Notes under the pieces: model-generated | Told to the model about the DNA's origin: nothing | Database searches by the model: none | What the model saw: the letters and a program-made list of their open reading frames with translations, nothing else | Translations under genes and position numbers: made by a program | Shown here: in pieces, positions 22,011 to 38,057 of the stretch | How the letters are laid out: the number at the start of each line of letters is the position of its first letter | How positions within the stretch are numbered: the first letter of the stretch is position 1 | From: Salvelinus alpinus | Taxonomy: Eukaryota; Chordata; Actinopteri; Salmoniformes; Salmonidae | Assembly (NCBI RefSeq): GCF_045679555.1 | Contig: NC_092094.1 | Location: forward strand, 13,401,612 to 13,465,611 | DNA: 64,000 nucleotides | Direction: 5' to 3'

Positions 22011-24512
22011 TGTGTTTACGGACATATTCAATCTCTCCCTATCCGAGTCTGCTGTCCCCACATGCTTCAAGATGGCCACCATTGTTCCTGTACCCAAGAA
22101 TGCAAAGGTAACTGAACTAAATGACCATCGCCCCGTAGCACTCACTTCTGCCATCATGAAGTGCTTTGAGAGACTAGTCAAGGATTAAATCACCTCCACC
22201 CTACCTGTCACCCTAGACCCACTTCAATTTGCTTACTTCCCCAAAAGGTCCACAGACGATGCAATCGCCATCGCACTGCACACTCCCCTATCCCATCTGG
22301 ACAAGAGGAATACCTATGTAAGAATGCTGTTCATTGACTATAGTTCAGCATTCAACACCATAGTACCCTCCAAGCTCATCATTAATCTTGAGGCCCTGGG
22401 TCTCAACCCCGCCCTGTGCAACTGGGTCCTGGACTTCCTGACGGGACACCCCCAGATGGTGAAGGTAGGAAACAACATCTCCACTTCGCTAATCCTCAAC
22501 ATTGGGGCCCCACAAGGGTGTGTACTTAGCCCCCTCCTGTACTCCCTGTTCACCTATGACTGCATGGCCATGCACGCCTCCAACTCAATCATCAAGTTTG
22601 CAGACGACACAACAGTAGTAGGCTTGATTACCAACAACGAAGAGATAGCCTACAGGGAGGAGGTGAAGGGTCTCGGAGTGTGGTGTCAGAAAAATAGCCT
22701 CTCACTCAACATCAACAAAACAAAGTAGATGATCGTGGACTTCAGGAAACAGCAGTGGAGAAGGTAAAAAGTTTAAAGTTCCTCTGCGTACATATCACTG
22801 ACAAACTGAAATGGTCCACCCACACAGACAGTGTGGTGAAGAAGGCGCAACAGCGCATCTTCAACCTCAGCAGGCTGAAAAAATTGGGCTTGTCACCAAA
22901 AACCCTCACAAACTTTTACAGATGCACAATTGAGAGCATCCTGTCGGGCTGTATCACCGCCTGGTACGGCAACTGCACCGCCCACAACCGCAGGGCTCTC
23001 CAGAGGGTGGTGCGGTCTGCACAATGCATCCTCATGGGAAAACTACCTGCCCTCCAGGACACCTACAGCACCCAATGTCACAGGAAGGCCAAAAAGATCA
23101 TCAAGGACAACAACCACCCGAGCTACTGCCTCTTCACCCTGTTATCATCCAGAAAGCGAGGTTAGTACAGGTGCATCAAAGCTGGGACCGAGAGACTGAA
23201 AAACAGCTTCTATCTCAAGGCCTCAGACTGTTAAACAGCCGTCACTAGCACAGAGAGGCTGCTGCCTATATACAGACTTGAAATCATTGGCCACTTTAAT
23301 AATGGAACACTCGTCACTTTAATAATGCCACTTTAACAATGTTAACATATCTTGCATTACTCATCTCATATGTATATACTGTATTCTATACTATCTATTG
23401 CACCTTACCCTATGCCGCTCTGACATTGCTCATCCATATATTTATACATTCTTATTCCATTAATTTACTTAGATGTGTGTGTATTAGGTTTTTGCTCTGG
23501 AATTGTTAGATATTACTTGTTAGATATTGCTGCACTGTCGGAACTAGAAGCACAAGCGTTTTGCTACATTCGCAATAACATCTGCTAACCATGTATATGT
23601 TGTAGCGGTATTAATTAGAGAAAGGTAAAGAAGATTTTGTTCGGGCGCCAGGCAGGTATTAACCCTGCCGAAAGAAGGAAATAATAGAACAGCGAGAGTA
23701 CCACTACCAGACCCACACACATCAGCAGAAGAGACTGCCTAGAGTGTAGCCTGTTGACCAGATAGCCAGCGGAGAGAAAAGAGAATACACACCCTATAGA
23801 TCCCACATCACAGCACAGTCCTTCCACAATTCTTGGTAACCCCACCAAACATACCTCATATAACAATAATGGCAGAGCAAATAAACAGCAACTTCATACA
23901 ATAACAAATTAACCCAGTCATCACACAGAGGATTTGCAATAGTTTGTATTTTCTTCCTGGGAAGGAGTGCAGAGGGTATGAATGTGTGGTGTTCATATAC
24001 ACACTAGTCCAGCTCCAATGAAACTTCAATGTACTTAGGAAATAGAGTCGGTTGCAGTGTAAAGCACTGGACCATAGCGGGAAGAGAAAGAGAGAAAGGG
24101 AACAAGAGAGGGCTTAGCTGTGGTCTTGAGGTTGCAGGTATCCGGTCTGACTGTCCGATGGTATGTTGGGTTGTAGTTGAACGCTTCGCAACAAATGTTG
24201 CTACTAATCCATTTGATCCATAACCATCGTGGTCCCAAATGAGAACAACCACGTCATCGAGCGATCACACCGAGGATTGATCCAAACACTGTACAACCAC
24301 ATACGCTGAAGACAATCAAAAAACCTCTGCAGCATAGCACACAACAAAAACTGTCGCGCCAATCAATAGCTCCTCTCCAATAGAGCTTAACGAGCTCTTT
24401 TATCTCCTCCTTCCTACTGCTCATGCGCTCTTAAAGTGGCAGCGCACTTAAGTGCAGGATTTCGCCACAATGTGACCAATAAAATTTGATTTAATTTCAT
24501 TTGACATTTCAG
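22011..24512 (+). mobile_element. LINE (same family as copy A), copy C, interrupted by a solo LTR
   Basis: Plus-strand LINE, coding relic from about 22011: [20 protein letters not shown], then [38 protein letters not shown] and [12 protein letters not shown] with an intact FADD box. Stops near 22186, 22726 and 23163 and a deletion near 22755 inactivate it. The 3' tail is cut at 23600 by the LTR 23601-24469 and finishes at 24474-24512 with GTGACCAATAAAATTTGAT. RT lacks the upstream endonuclease. Confidence 0.9.
23601..24469 (-). mobile_element. 869-bp solo LTR inside a LINE tail
   Basis: The block begins TGTAGCGG and ends CGCCACA, TG...CA borders typical of LTRs, and is flanked by a perfect 4 bp duplication ATGT (23597-23600 and 24470-24473). 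Removing it and one ATGT restores the LINE tail seen at 8470-8507. A TATA-like GATAAAAGAG on the minus strand about 70 to 80 bases from its right end suggests minus orientation. No gag/pol remains. Orientation is less sure than the insertion itself. Confidence 0.8.
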
Positions 24513-25189
24513 ATGACAACTACTGACTGTTGAGTTGATAAGATCTGATTGCCGCCTTCCCCTGAAGGGATTTCTCAGGTTTTTTTCAAACCCTGGCGCT
24601 GTAGAACAACTGCCAACACCAGATGAACACGAATCTAGTTGCCACGACAACATGAATCTCAAAGACAAGGGGGTTGTGGGTGGGTTGGAGGCTCAGGCAG
24701 AGGTGGTGGGATACGACGGCATGGCGAGGGACTCTCAGGAAATTAGCACCAAATCATATTAAGCTCACAATCAGACTTGGGTCTTCAAAGTGCAGCTCTA
24801 CAATCTGAGGAAGTGCATGAAGGTTAGCTCTGCTGTTGCTCAGCTAGCTTCATCACAGCACACAGCACAGCTATCCATCACCACTGGCTTTAGCTCCCGA
24901 TCAAAGGAGGCCAGCAGAGGATCTAAGGCCGTCACAACTCCGGTCTTCAGTAGTTCTTACTTCACACCCCGCACAGTGACAGAGAACACTGTCACAAAGG
25001 GACTTGGGAAACAATAAAACTGGCAATAGTGGAGCACTTTGCATCTGATTCTTTTTTCATCAAGTGGGTTTGCCTTTAGATGATTGTTGTCAAATGAACA
25101 TATTTATATACTTCTTCAATTAAATCAGGGACATTCAATCAGTCTGTAGGCTACTGTCAGTTCTGTAACTTCTCTCCACTTTTCAAATG
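24513..25189. other. Unassigned sequence with two short plus-strand frames
   Basis: Frames 24535-24762 and 24790-25017 (75 codons each) have no recognised domain and no convincing splice signals. They could be remains of an unknown repeat. I do not call a gene. Confidence 0.45.
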
Positions 25190-25191
25190 TA

Positions 25192-27004
<1,813 letters not shown>

Positions 27005-27006
27005 TA

Positions 27007-27620
27007 TATATCACTGTTTATAAGGAAAGATTGAGAATGTCTCAAGGTACAGTACATGTCACTGAAAGACACAGCTGTGCGCGTCACTGAAATGGAGGCA
27101 AACTCACACTTATACACGCTAACGTCATTGAAAAATTAAGTTTTAAAAAACGGGGCCGTCACTGAAATTCAAGAAAACGCGCTATTGAAGGACACTAACA
27201 CACATGTGTCATCATACTTTAGTAATATATCTTCCATTCTGAAGAGTCTCTACTCTTGTGGTAACTTCCTTCCCTTTATGACAAACCACCCAAACCACCC
27301 TTTCACATAATAGGGGTCATGGCTCAGGCACTGATTAGCTGTAATAGAAAAACACACAGCTGCTTCTGTAAAAACATACCTAATCAGAACCTGTCTACCA
27401 TAAAATTAGAACGGGGATGGAGGGATCCCCAGAAGATCTGCCTGAAGAGAGGAGAAGGGTGGAGGTTGTTTGCCCCTATGATGTGTGGAAAGGTGGCAAA
27501 GCTACTAGTTCCATGTTTACGTAAGTAGCTCATCAGGACGACACGTCGAAGCAGATGATCAGAGGATATGCGAGGAGTAGCTCGTAACTGGTGCCTTCTA
27601 CCTCCTTAGAGACAGACCAA
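27007..27620. other. Unassigned non-coding sequence
   Basis: Contains repeated GTCACTGAAA motifs near 27060-27180 but no coding frame or transposon border. Confidence 0.5.
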
Positions 27621-27621
27621 C

Positions 27622-28312
27622 CAGGTTTCCATCCAACCATTTCATGCAGATAAATTATCTGATGCATAAAAAAGGTCAGGACAGGGCTGATGGAAACAGG
27701 AAATGTCGGTACAATTTCATAAATGTCTACAGAGAATTTGTTAATTTGACATGGTGGGATCTTTTTGTGTCTGAAAAATGAATTATGCGAGAAATGGCAG
27801 TGGAAATGCCTTATATTGATATACATGTAATAACCATCATATGGACGTAAACCTGAAGCCACGCGAAGATATATTTTGTTGTAGGCCTACCACCACCATG
27901 TGTAAAAGCATTAACAGTTCATAGGCAGATGAAACAAATTAAGATTAATTTCACATGGTGGTCATGCACGTTTCCAATAGGCTAAATATCGAGGGTAGGC
28001 TGGGGACATGATGATCGGTGCTTGGCTGCCAATGATGAAATAAAATTATCTTATCCATCTCATCATATAATCCCCTGTCCACTTTATCAGCAAATGATTG
28101 TCTAGAGAGCATACGCCAAACCAGATTGGGCAGTTTCTATTTATCGCATCAGTTTTTGTGACAAAACCATCGTTAGAGTTGAAAATGCGATGGAAACCCA
28201 TTTCACTTTAGTTTTTTATTCAGTACATGGGAACTCACCACATAAGTGATTTTTATGTGGACTACATCATCAAGCACAGTTTGCACAACAAGTCAGTTTA
28301 ATGGAAACACCT
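27622..28312. mobile_element. Probable non-autonomous DNA element with GGTTTCCATCCAA end
   Basis: Left end ACCAGGTTTCCATCCAACC; the right end near GTTTAATGGAAACACC is its degraded inverted counterpart, and GCGATGGAAACCCATTTC inside repeats the motif. Non-coding, about 690 bp. The family is an inference from the terminal motif, which is common in fish MITEs. Confidence 0.55.
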
Positions 28313-28496
28313 TTGGTGAGAAAATGTGCATATTTTTGTATGCGTCATAACACATTATGACACAGTCATATGACACAATCATAACTATGTCTTAATATGT
28401 CATAACAGCTGACATAACTTGTCATAATATAGTCATAACACTGTCATGACACATATATTTAGACCTGTTGTGACATGTATCAGGTGCTGTCAGAGA

Positions 28497-28547
28497 AAGG
28501 CACTGTCAGAGGAAGGCCCTACAAATTGTCAAAGACTCCAGCCACCC
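28497..28547 (+). mobile_element. Short LINE fragment
   Basis: Matches the C-terminal coding region of LINE copy D (GGAAGGCCCTACAAATTGTC, AAAGACTCCAGCCACCC). It is cut directly by the SINE that follows. Confidence 0.75.
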
Positions 28548-28737
28548 TATCTTATTTACAATGAATGCCTACCCTGGCCAAACCCTAACCCGGACGACGC
28601 TGGGCCACATGTGTGCCACCATATGGGACTCCCAATCACGGCCGGATGTGATACAGCCTGGAATCGAACCAGGGTCTGTAGGGATGCCTTTAGCACTGAG
28701 ATGCAGTGCCTTAGACCGCCGCGCCACTCGGGAGCCC
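28548..28737 (-). mobile_element. SmaI-type tRNA-derived SINE, minus strand
   Basis: On the minus strand it begins GGGCTCCCGAGTGGCGCGGC and has box A-like and box B-like segments (GGTTCGATTCCAGGCTGTAT), then the body CACATCCGGCCGTGATTGGG and a tail ending CATTGTAAATAAGAT. The family assignment is from the head sequence. It looks like a tRNA to a scanner but is a SINE. Confidence 0.85.
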
Positions 28738-29818
28738 CCCACCTACCCCATTGCTCTGTTGATGATGACTGGGATGAATGCAGGAGCAGATTTCATGAGC
28801 AGGACAAAACACAAATTTTTGGGCTGATGACTGACATAAGAGCATGTACGTGATAGGCCAATCTGGCATATCTGATTATGATGGTCATAATGCTTCTTTA
28901 CAGTGTTTATAAAGTGTATTTTCTTAATCAAATCAAATGTATTTATAAAGCCCTTCTTACATCAGCTGATATCTCAAAGTGCTGTACAGAAACCCAGCCT
29001 AAAACCCCAAACAACAAGCAATGCAGGTGTAGAAGCACGGTGGCTAGGAAAAACTCCCTAGAAAGGCCAGCACCTAAGAAGAAACCTAGAGAGGAACCAG
29101 GCTATGAGGGGTGGCCAGTCCTCTTCTGGCTGTGCCGGGTGGAGATTATAACAGAACATGGCCAAGATGTTCAAATGTTCATAAATGACCAGCATGGTCA
29201 AATAATAATAATCCCAGGTCCTCCGAGAGAGAGAAAGAAAGAGAGAAAGAGAGAATTAGAGAGAGCATACTTAAATTCACACAGGACACCGGATAAGACA
29301 GGAGAAGTACTCCAGATATAACAAACTGACCCTAGCCCCCCGACACATAAACTACTGCAACATAAATACTGGAGGCTGAGACAGGAGGGGTCAGGAGACA
29401 CTGTGGCCCCATAGGATGATACACTTGGACAGGGCCAAACAGGAAGGATATAACCCCACCCACTTTGCCAAATCACAGCCCCCACACCACTAGAGGGATA
29501 TCTTCAACCACCAACTTACCATCCTGAGGCAAGGCCGAGTATAGCCCACAAAAATCTCCGCCACGGCACAACCCAAGGGGGGGGGGGCGCCAACCCAGAC
29601 AGGAAGATCACGTCAGTGACTCAACCCACTCAAGTGACGCACCCCTCCTAGGGACGGCATGAAAGAGCACCAGTAAGCCAGTGACTCAGCCCCTGTAATA
29701 GGGTTAGAGGCAGAGAATCCCAGTGGAGAGAGGGGAACCGGCCAGGCAGAGACAGCAAGGGTGGTTCGTTGCTCCAGAGCCTTTCCATTCACCTTCACAC
29801 TCCTGGGCCAGACTACAC

Positions 29819-31669
<1,851 letters not shown>

Positions 31670-31877
31670 AGTACTGTCTTTCCAAGCTAGCTAGAAGACT
31701 TCCAGTTTGGTGTGGCGCCATTTCTGTTCCAATTTTCTGGAAGCTTGCTTCAGAGCTCGGGTATTTTCTGTATGCCAGGGAGCTAGTTTCTTATGACAAA
31801 TGTTTTTTGTTTTTAGGGGGGCGACTGCATCTAGGGTATTGCGCAAGGATAAATTGAGTTCCTCAGTTAGGTGGTTA

Positions 31878-32240
31878 TGTAACGGTCGTCGTATGAAGAA
31901 GGTGTGGACCAAAGCGCAGCGTGGGAAGTGTTCATGATAAAAAATTAAAATAAACTGAACACAGACAAAATAACAAAATGTAACAACATGAAACAGTTCT
32001 GTCTGCTGAAGACACAAAAACCGAAAACAACTACCCACAAAAACCATGTGGGAAAAAGCTACCTAAGTATGTTTCTCAATCAGAGACAACGATAGACAGC
32101 TGCCTCTGATTGAGAACCACACCCGGCCAAACACAAGGAAATACAAAACATAGAAAATGAACATAGAATGCCCACCCAAATCACACCCTGACCAAACCAA
32201 AATAGAGACATAAAAAGCTCTCTACGGTCAGGGCGTGACA
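31878..32240 (-). mobile_element. Solo LTR, family L363, copy 3
   Basis: 363 bp, TGTAACGG to GCGTGACA, flanked by a perfect 5 bp duplication GGTTA (31873-31877 and 32241-32245). It splits the LINE between its endonuclease and reverse transcriptase regions. The same inner hairpin (TCTCAATCAGAGACAACGAT) and ATAGAGACATAAAAAG block are present as in copies 1 and 2. All three copies have the same orientation. Confidence 0.9.
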
Positions 32241-32245
32241 GGTTA

Positions 32246-33239
32246 ACTGATTTTTGTACTCTGACGTCCTTGGGTAGGCGGAGGGAGTCTGGAAGGGCAT
32301 CTAGGAATCTTTGGGTTGTCCAAGAATTTATGGCACGACTTTTGATGATCTTTGGTTGGGGTCTAAGCAGATTATTTGTTGCGATTGCAAACGTAATAAA
32401 ATGGTGGTCCGATAGTCCAGGATTATGTTGAAAAACATTAAGATCCACAACATTTATTCCACGGGACAAAACTAGGTCCAGAGTATGACTGTGGCAGTGA
32501 GTAGGTCCGGAGACATGTTGGACAAAACCCAATGAGTCGATGATGGCTCCGAAAGCCTTTTGGAGTGGGTCTGTGGACTTTTCCATGTGAATATTAAAGT
32601 CACCAAAAATGTGAATATTATCTGCCATGACTACAAGGTCCGATAGGAATTCAGGGAACTCAGTGAGGAACGCTGTATACGGCCCAGGAGGCCTGTAAAC
32701 AGTAGCTATAAAACGTGATTGAGTAGGCTGCATAGACTTCATGACTAGAGGCTCAAAAGACCAAAACTTCGTTTTTTTTTTGTAAATTGAAATTTGCTAT
32801 CATAAACGGTAGCAACACCTCCGCCTTTGCGGGATGCACGGGGGATATGGTCACTAGTGTAACCAGGAGGTGAGGCCTCATTTAACACAGTCAATTCATC
32901 AGGCTTAAGCCATGTTTCAGTCAGGCCAATCACATCAAGATTATGATCAGTGATTAGTTCATTGACTATAACTGCCTTGGAAGTGAGGAATCTAACATTA
33001 AGTAGCCCTATTTTGAAATGTGAAGTATCACAATCTCTTTCAATAATGGCAAGAATGGAGGAGGTCTTTATTCCAGTGAGATTGCTAAGGCGAACACCGC
33101 CATGTTTAGTTTTGCCCAACCTAGATCGAGGCATAGCCACAGTCTCAATGGGGATAGCTGAGCTGACTACATTGACTCTGCTAGTGGCAGACTCCATTAA
33201 GCTGGCAGGCTGGCTAACAGCCTGCTGCCTGGCCTGCAC
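32246..33239 (-). pseudogene. LINE apurinic/apyrimidinic-like endonuclease region, frameshifted
   Basis: Minus-strand frames 32745-33239 and 32246-32742 together show an AP-type endonuclease: FKIGLLNVRFLTSKAVIVNE, LDVIGLTETWL (the catalytic Glu motif), then SRFIATVYRPPGPYTAFLTE, IHIFGDFNIHME (the GDFN motif), SHTLDLVLSRG and GLSDHHFITF (the SDH motif). A poly-T tract at 32771-32779 (A run on the minus strand) causes the frame change between the two parts. With the RT at 29819-31669 it forms the ORF2 of one LINE. Confidence 0.88.
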
Positions 33240-33369
33240 CCTATCTCATTGTGGAGCTAGGGGAGTTAGAGCCCTGTCTATGTTCGCAGATAAGATGAGA
33301 GTAATAAAAGTAAAGTCAAACAGGATGGTCATTATGCTTCATGACAGTGTCATAAAGTGTATTTTTTGC

Positions 33370-34260
<891 letters not shown>

Positions 34261-35015
34261 CTCGTCCGGGCTCTGTTAGCATGGCAACATGCCAAGGACT
34301 TGATCAGGACACCATTTTTACTAAGTAACATGAGATCTAAAATTCAAAACCCAAATGAAACTGAAGTCTAAACTAAAATAAATCAGAACATTTAGATCTA
34401 CTGCCAAAGTTAATCATTCACTATATCTTGCACTGGATACCTCTGAGAACTCCTTACCCAGTCAGCATACCCCCCCCCCCCAAGCAGCCAGACCAACACA
34501 CAGGCACATACTGTACAGTACCTCTATTACGAGAGATTCACAATTTACTTGGATAAATCAGTTGCATTTCTCTTCATCAGTTTCTCTGGATGTCTTGCTC
34601 CTACCTGATTTACAATGGCTGTTAGTTGGCTCTTTGATCTGAAAATCATATGATTTATAATTGTTGTGGATGGCACCTTGGTTCTGCTTTGATTATTTAG
34701 GCAATTATATTCAGCTAGTACAGTGTACATCCAGGACATAGATCTGCTGTGTTCTGACATGCCCACTGCTAAAGAGTCTATGACTGGAGTGACCTAGCTC
34801 TGCAGTGCCTCAATAAGGGACTAGTAGAGGGGTTTGTGATATCACAGCTATTAAGATAATGCGATGGTAATTTCTGTTCTTGTGCCTCTGTTTACACTTC
34901 ATCAATTTACATTTTGATTGAAATAAACGCAAGAAAGGCAGTTTTCTTGCTCTTCTTGATGCATTGATGTCAGTCTTACATGTTCATTTGGGTGGGATTA
35001 TGTGTGTAAAGTAGT
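34261..35015. other. Unassigned non-coding sequence
   Basis: Contains a C12 run near 34470. Short frames only, with no recognisable domain. Confidence 0.55.
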
Positions 35016-36410
35016 AAATAACCTCAGGCTGGTCATGGCTCACATCAACACCATCATCCCAGAATCCCTAGACCCACACCAATTTTCATACCGTACCAAC
35101 AGATCCACAGATGACGCATCAGATGACGCTTCTCAATCGCACTCCACACTGCCCTTTCCCACCTGGATAAAAGGAACACCTATTTGAGAATGCTGTTCAT
35201 TGACTACAGCTCAGTGTTCAACACCATAGTACCCACAAAGCTTATCTCTAAGCTAGAGACCCTGGGACTAAATACCTCCCTCTGCAACTGGATCTTGGAC
35301 TTCCTGACGGGCCGCCCCCAGGCGGTGAGGGTAGGTAACAGCACATCTGCCATGCTGATCTTCAACACTGGGGCCCCACAGGGGTGCGTGCTTAGTCCCC
35401 TCCTGTACTCCCTGTTCACCCACGTCTTCGTGGCCAAACACGACTCCAACACCATCATTAAGTTTGCTGACAACACAACAGTGGTAGGCCTGATCACCGA
35501 CACTGATGAGACAGCCTATAAGGAGGTCAGAGACCTGGCAGTGTTGTGCCAGGACAACAACCTCTCCCTCAATGTGATCAAGACAAAGGAGATGATTGTG
35601 GACTACAGGAAAAGGAGGGCCGAACAGACCCCCATTTACATCAACAGGGCTGTAGTGGAGTGGGTAGAGAGTGTCCACATCCCCAACAAACAATCATGGT
35701 CCAAACACACCAAGAAAGTAATGAAGAGGGCACGACAACGCCTTTTCCCCTTCAGGAGACTGAAAAGATTTGGCATGGGTCCTCAGATCCTCAAAAAGTT
35801 CTACAGCTGCACCATCGAGAGCATCCTGACCTGTTGCATCACCGCCTGGTATGGCAACTGCTCGCCATCCAACCATAAGGATCTACAGAGGGTAGTGTGT
35901 ACGGCCCAGTACATCACTGGGGCCAAGCTTCCTGCCATCCAGGACCTATATACTAGGAGGTGTCAAAGGAAGGCCCCAAAAATTGTCAAAGACTCCAGTC
36001 ACCCAAGTCATAGACTGTTCTCTCTGCTACCACACGGCAAGTGGTACCGGAGCGCCAAGTCTAGGTCCAAAAGGATCCGTAACAGCTTTGTTTTTACGCT
36101 GCTGCTACTCGCTGTTTATTATCTATACATAGTCACTTTACCCCCTACCTACGTGTACAAATGACCTTGACTGACTTGTACCCCCGCACATTGACTCGGT
36201 ACTGGTACCCCCTGTATGAAGCCTCGTTATTGTTATTTAATTGTGTTACTTTTATTAACTTTTTTACTTTAGTTTATTTAGTAAATATTTTCTTAACTCT
36301 ATTTCTTGAACTGCATTGTTGGTTAAGGGCTTGAAAGTAAGCATTTCACGGTAAGGTCAACACCTGTTGCATTCGGCGCATGTGACACATACAATTTGAT
36401 TTGATTTAAG
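35016..36410 (+). mobile_element. LINE (same family as copy A), copy D
   Basis: 5'-truncated plus-strand LINE. The coding relic starts near 35016 (HINTIIPESLDPHQFSYRTN), then follows the RT frame 35184-36164. The 3' UTR includes CCCCCGCACATTGACTCGGT and ends TGTGACACATACAATTTGAT plus TTGATTTA at 36410. It is one of the best preserved copies of this family in the window. Confidence 0.92.
35184..36164 (+). pseudogene. LINE reverse transcriptase C-terminal part, mutated
   Basis: 326 codons open. RT motifs: [38 protein letters not shown], and the catalytic box as [11 protein letters not shown] (FADD in copies A and C, so the second Asp is Asn here). The C-terminal part follows ([60 protein letters not shown]). 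The upstream part is separated by a stop just before 35184. The catalytic substitution and missing endonuclease mean it is inactive. Confidence 0.85.
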
Positions 36411-36681
36411 AGGAAGGTAATTCCGTGACAGGACGTATGTGTTCACGATCACATCAAACTTAGTTGATTAAGGGTGTAGTGTACACAGTTCTAGTCAGAC
36501 AGCCTGTCAAGTCATTGGTAAAGTGCCATTTTGTCACTTTCACACACTTAAAATGTGTACATATTTTTGGCGTCTGATTAGTGTGTTTGTACCCTAAGGG
36601 TGATTTTACAATCCCTTGCATACCGTCTTACAAATGTCATATGTCATACAAAGGCCAGTTGTGTTACTACGCTAACGGCTT

Positions 36682-38057
36682 CAGTATCTCACATTATCTC
36701 ACATTCAGTTTCTCACATGATCTCACATTCAGTATCTCACATGATCTCACATTCAGTTTCTCACATGATCTCACATTCAGTATCTCACATGATCTCACAT
36801 TCAGTATCTCACATTGTCTCACATTCAGTATCTCACATGATCTCACATTCAGTATCTCACATGATCTCACATTCAGTATCTCACATGATCTCACATTCAG
36901 TATCTCACATCATCTCACATTCAGTTTCTCACATGATCTCACATTCAGTATCTCACATGATCTCACATTCAGTATCTCACATGATCTCACATTCAGTTTC
37001 TCACATGATCTCACATTCAGTATCTCACATGATCTCACATTCAGTATCTCACATTGTCTCACATTCAGTATCTCACATGATCTCACATTCAGTATCTCAC
37101 ATGATCTCACATTCAGTATCTCACATGATCTCACATTCAGTATCTCACATGATCTCACATTCAGTATCTCACATGATCTCACATGATCTCACATGCAGTA
37201 CCTCACATTGTCTCACATTCAGTTTCTCACATGATCTCACATTCAGTATCTCACATGATCTCACATTCAGTTTCTCACATGATCTCACATTCAGTTTCTC
37301 ACATGATCTCACATTCAGTATCTCACATTATCTCACATTCAGTTTCTCACATGATCTCACATTCAGTATCTCACATGATCTCACATTCAGTTTCTCACAT
37401 GATCTCACATTCAGTTTCTCACATGATCTCACATTCAGTTTCTCACATGATCTCACATTCAGTATCTCACATGATCTCACATTCAGTATCTCACATTGTC
37501 TCACATTCAGTATCTCACATGATCTCACATTCAGTATCTCACATGATCTCACATTCAGTTTCTCACATGATCTCACATTCAGTATCTCACATGATCTCAC
37601 ATTCAGTATCTCACATGATCTCACATTCAGTTTCTCACATGATCTCACATTCAGTATCTCACATCATCTCACATTCAGTATCTCACATGATCTCGCATTC
37701 AGTATCTCACATTGTCTCACATTCAGTATCTCACATGATCTCCACCTGGCACAGCCAGAAGAGGACTGGCCACCCCTCATAGCTTGGTTCCTCTCTAGGT
37801 TTCTTCCTAGGTTTTGGCCTTTCTAGGGAGTTTTTCCTAGCCACGTGCTTCTACACCTGCATTGCTTGCTGTTTGGAGTTTTAGGCTGGGTTTCTGTACA
37901 GCACTTTGCGATATCAGCTGATGTAAGAAGGGCTATATAAATAAATTTGATTTGATTTGATTTGATCTCACATACCGTTTCTCACATTATCTCACATCCA
38001 GTATCTCACATGATCTCACATTCAGTTTCTCACATTATCTCACATTCAGTATCTCAC
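36682..38057. repeat. 24-bp minisatellite (TATCTCACATGATCTCACATTCAG-type), split by a LINE tail
   Basis: About 48 copies of a 24 bp unit made of TATCTCACATGATC and TCACATTCAG. Since 24 is a multiple of 3 and the unit lacks stops, long open frames (up to 408 codons) appear on both strands; they are artefacts of the repeat. Variant units (TTTCTCACATGATC, TATCTCACATTGTC, TATCTCACATCATC) recur in patterned order. The array is interrupted at 37741-37965. Confidence 0.95.
37741..37965 (+). mobile_element. LINE 3' tail (family of 28925-33315) inside the minisatellite
   Basis: 225 bp matching the complement of 28926-29150: GGCACAGCCAGAAGAGGACT, GTTTCTGTACAGCACTTTG, then ATATCAGCTGATGTAAGAAG and the tail AAATTTGATTTGATTTGAT. 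Minisatellite units flank both sides; the GATCT bordering it on each side (CATGATCT and TTTGATCT) is consistent with a short target duplication. It is severely 5'-truncated. Confidence 0.9.

Noticed and set aside
36581..37826. Open frames of up to 408 codons on both strands
   Set aside because: They come from a 24 bp tandem repeat without stop codons; all frames are similar peptide repeats with no domain, and a LINE tail lies inside.
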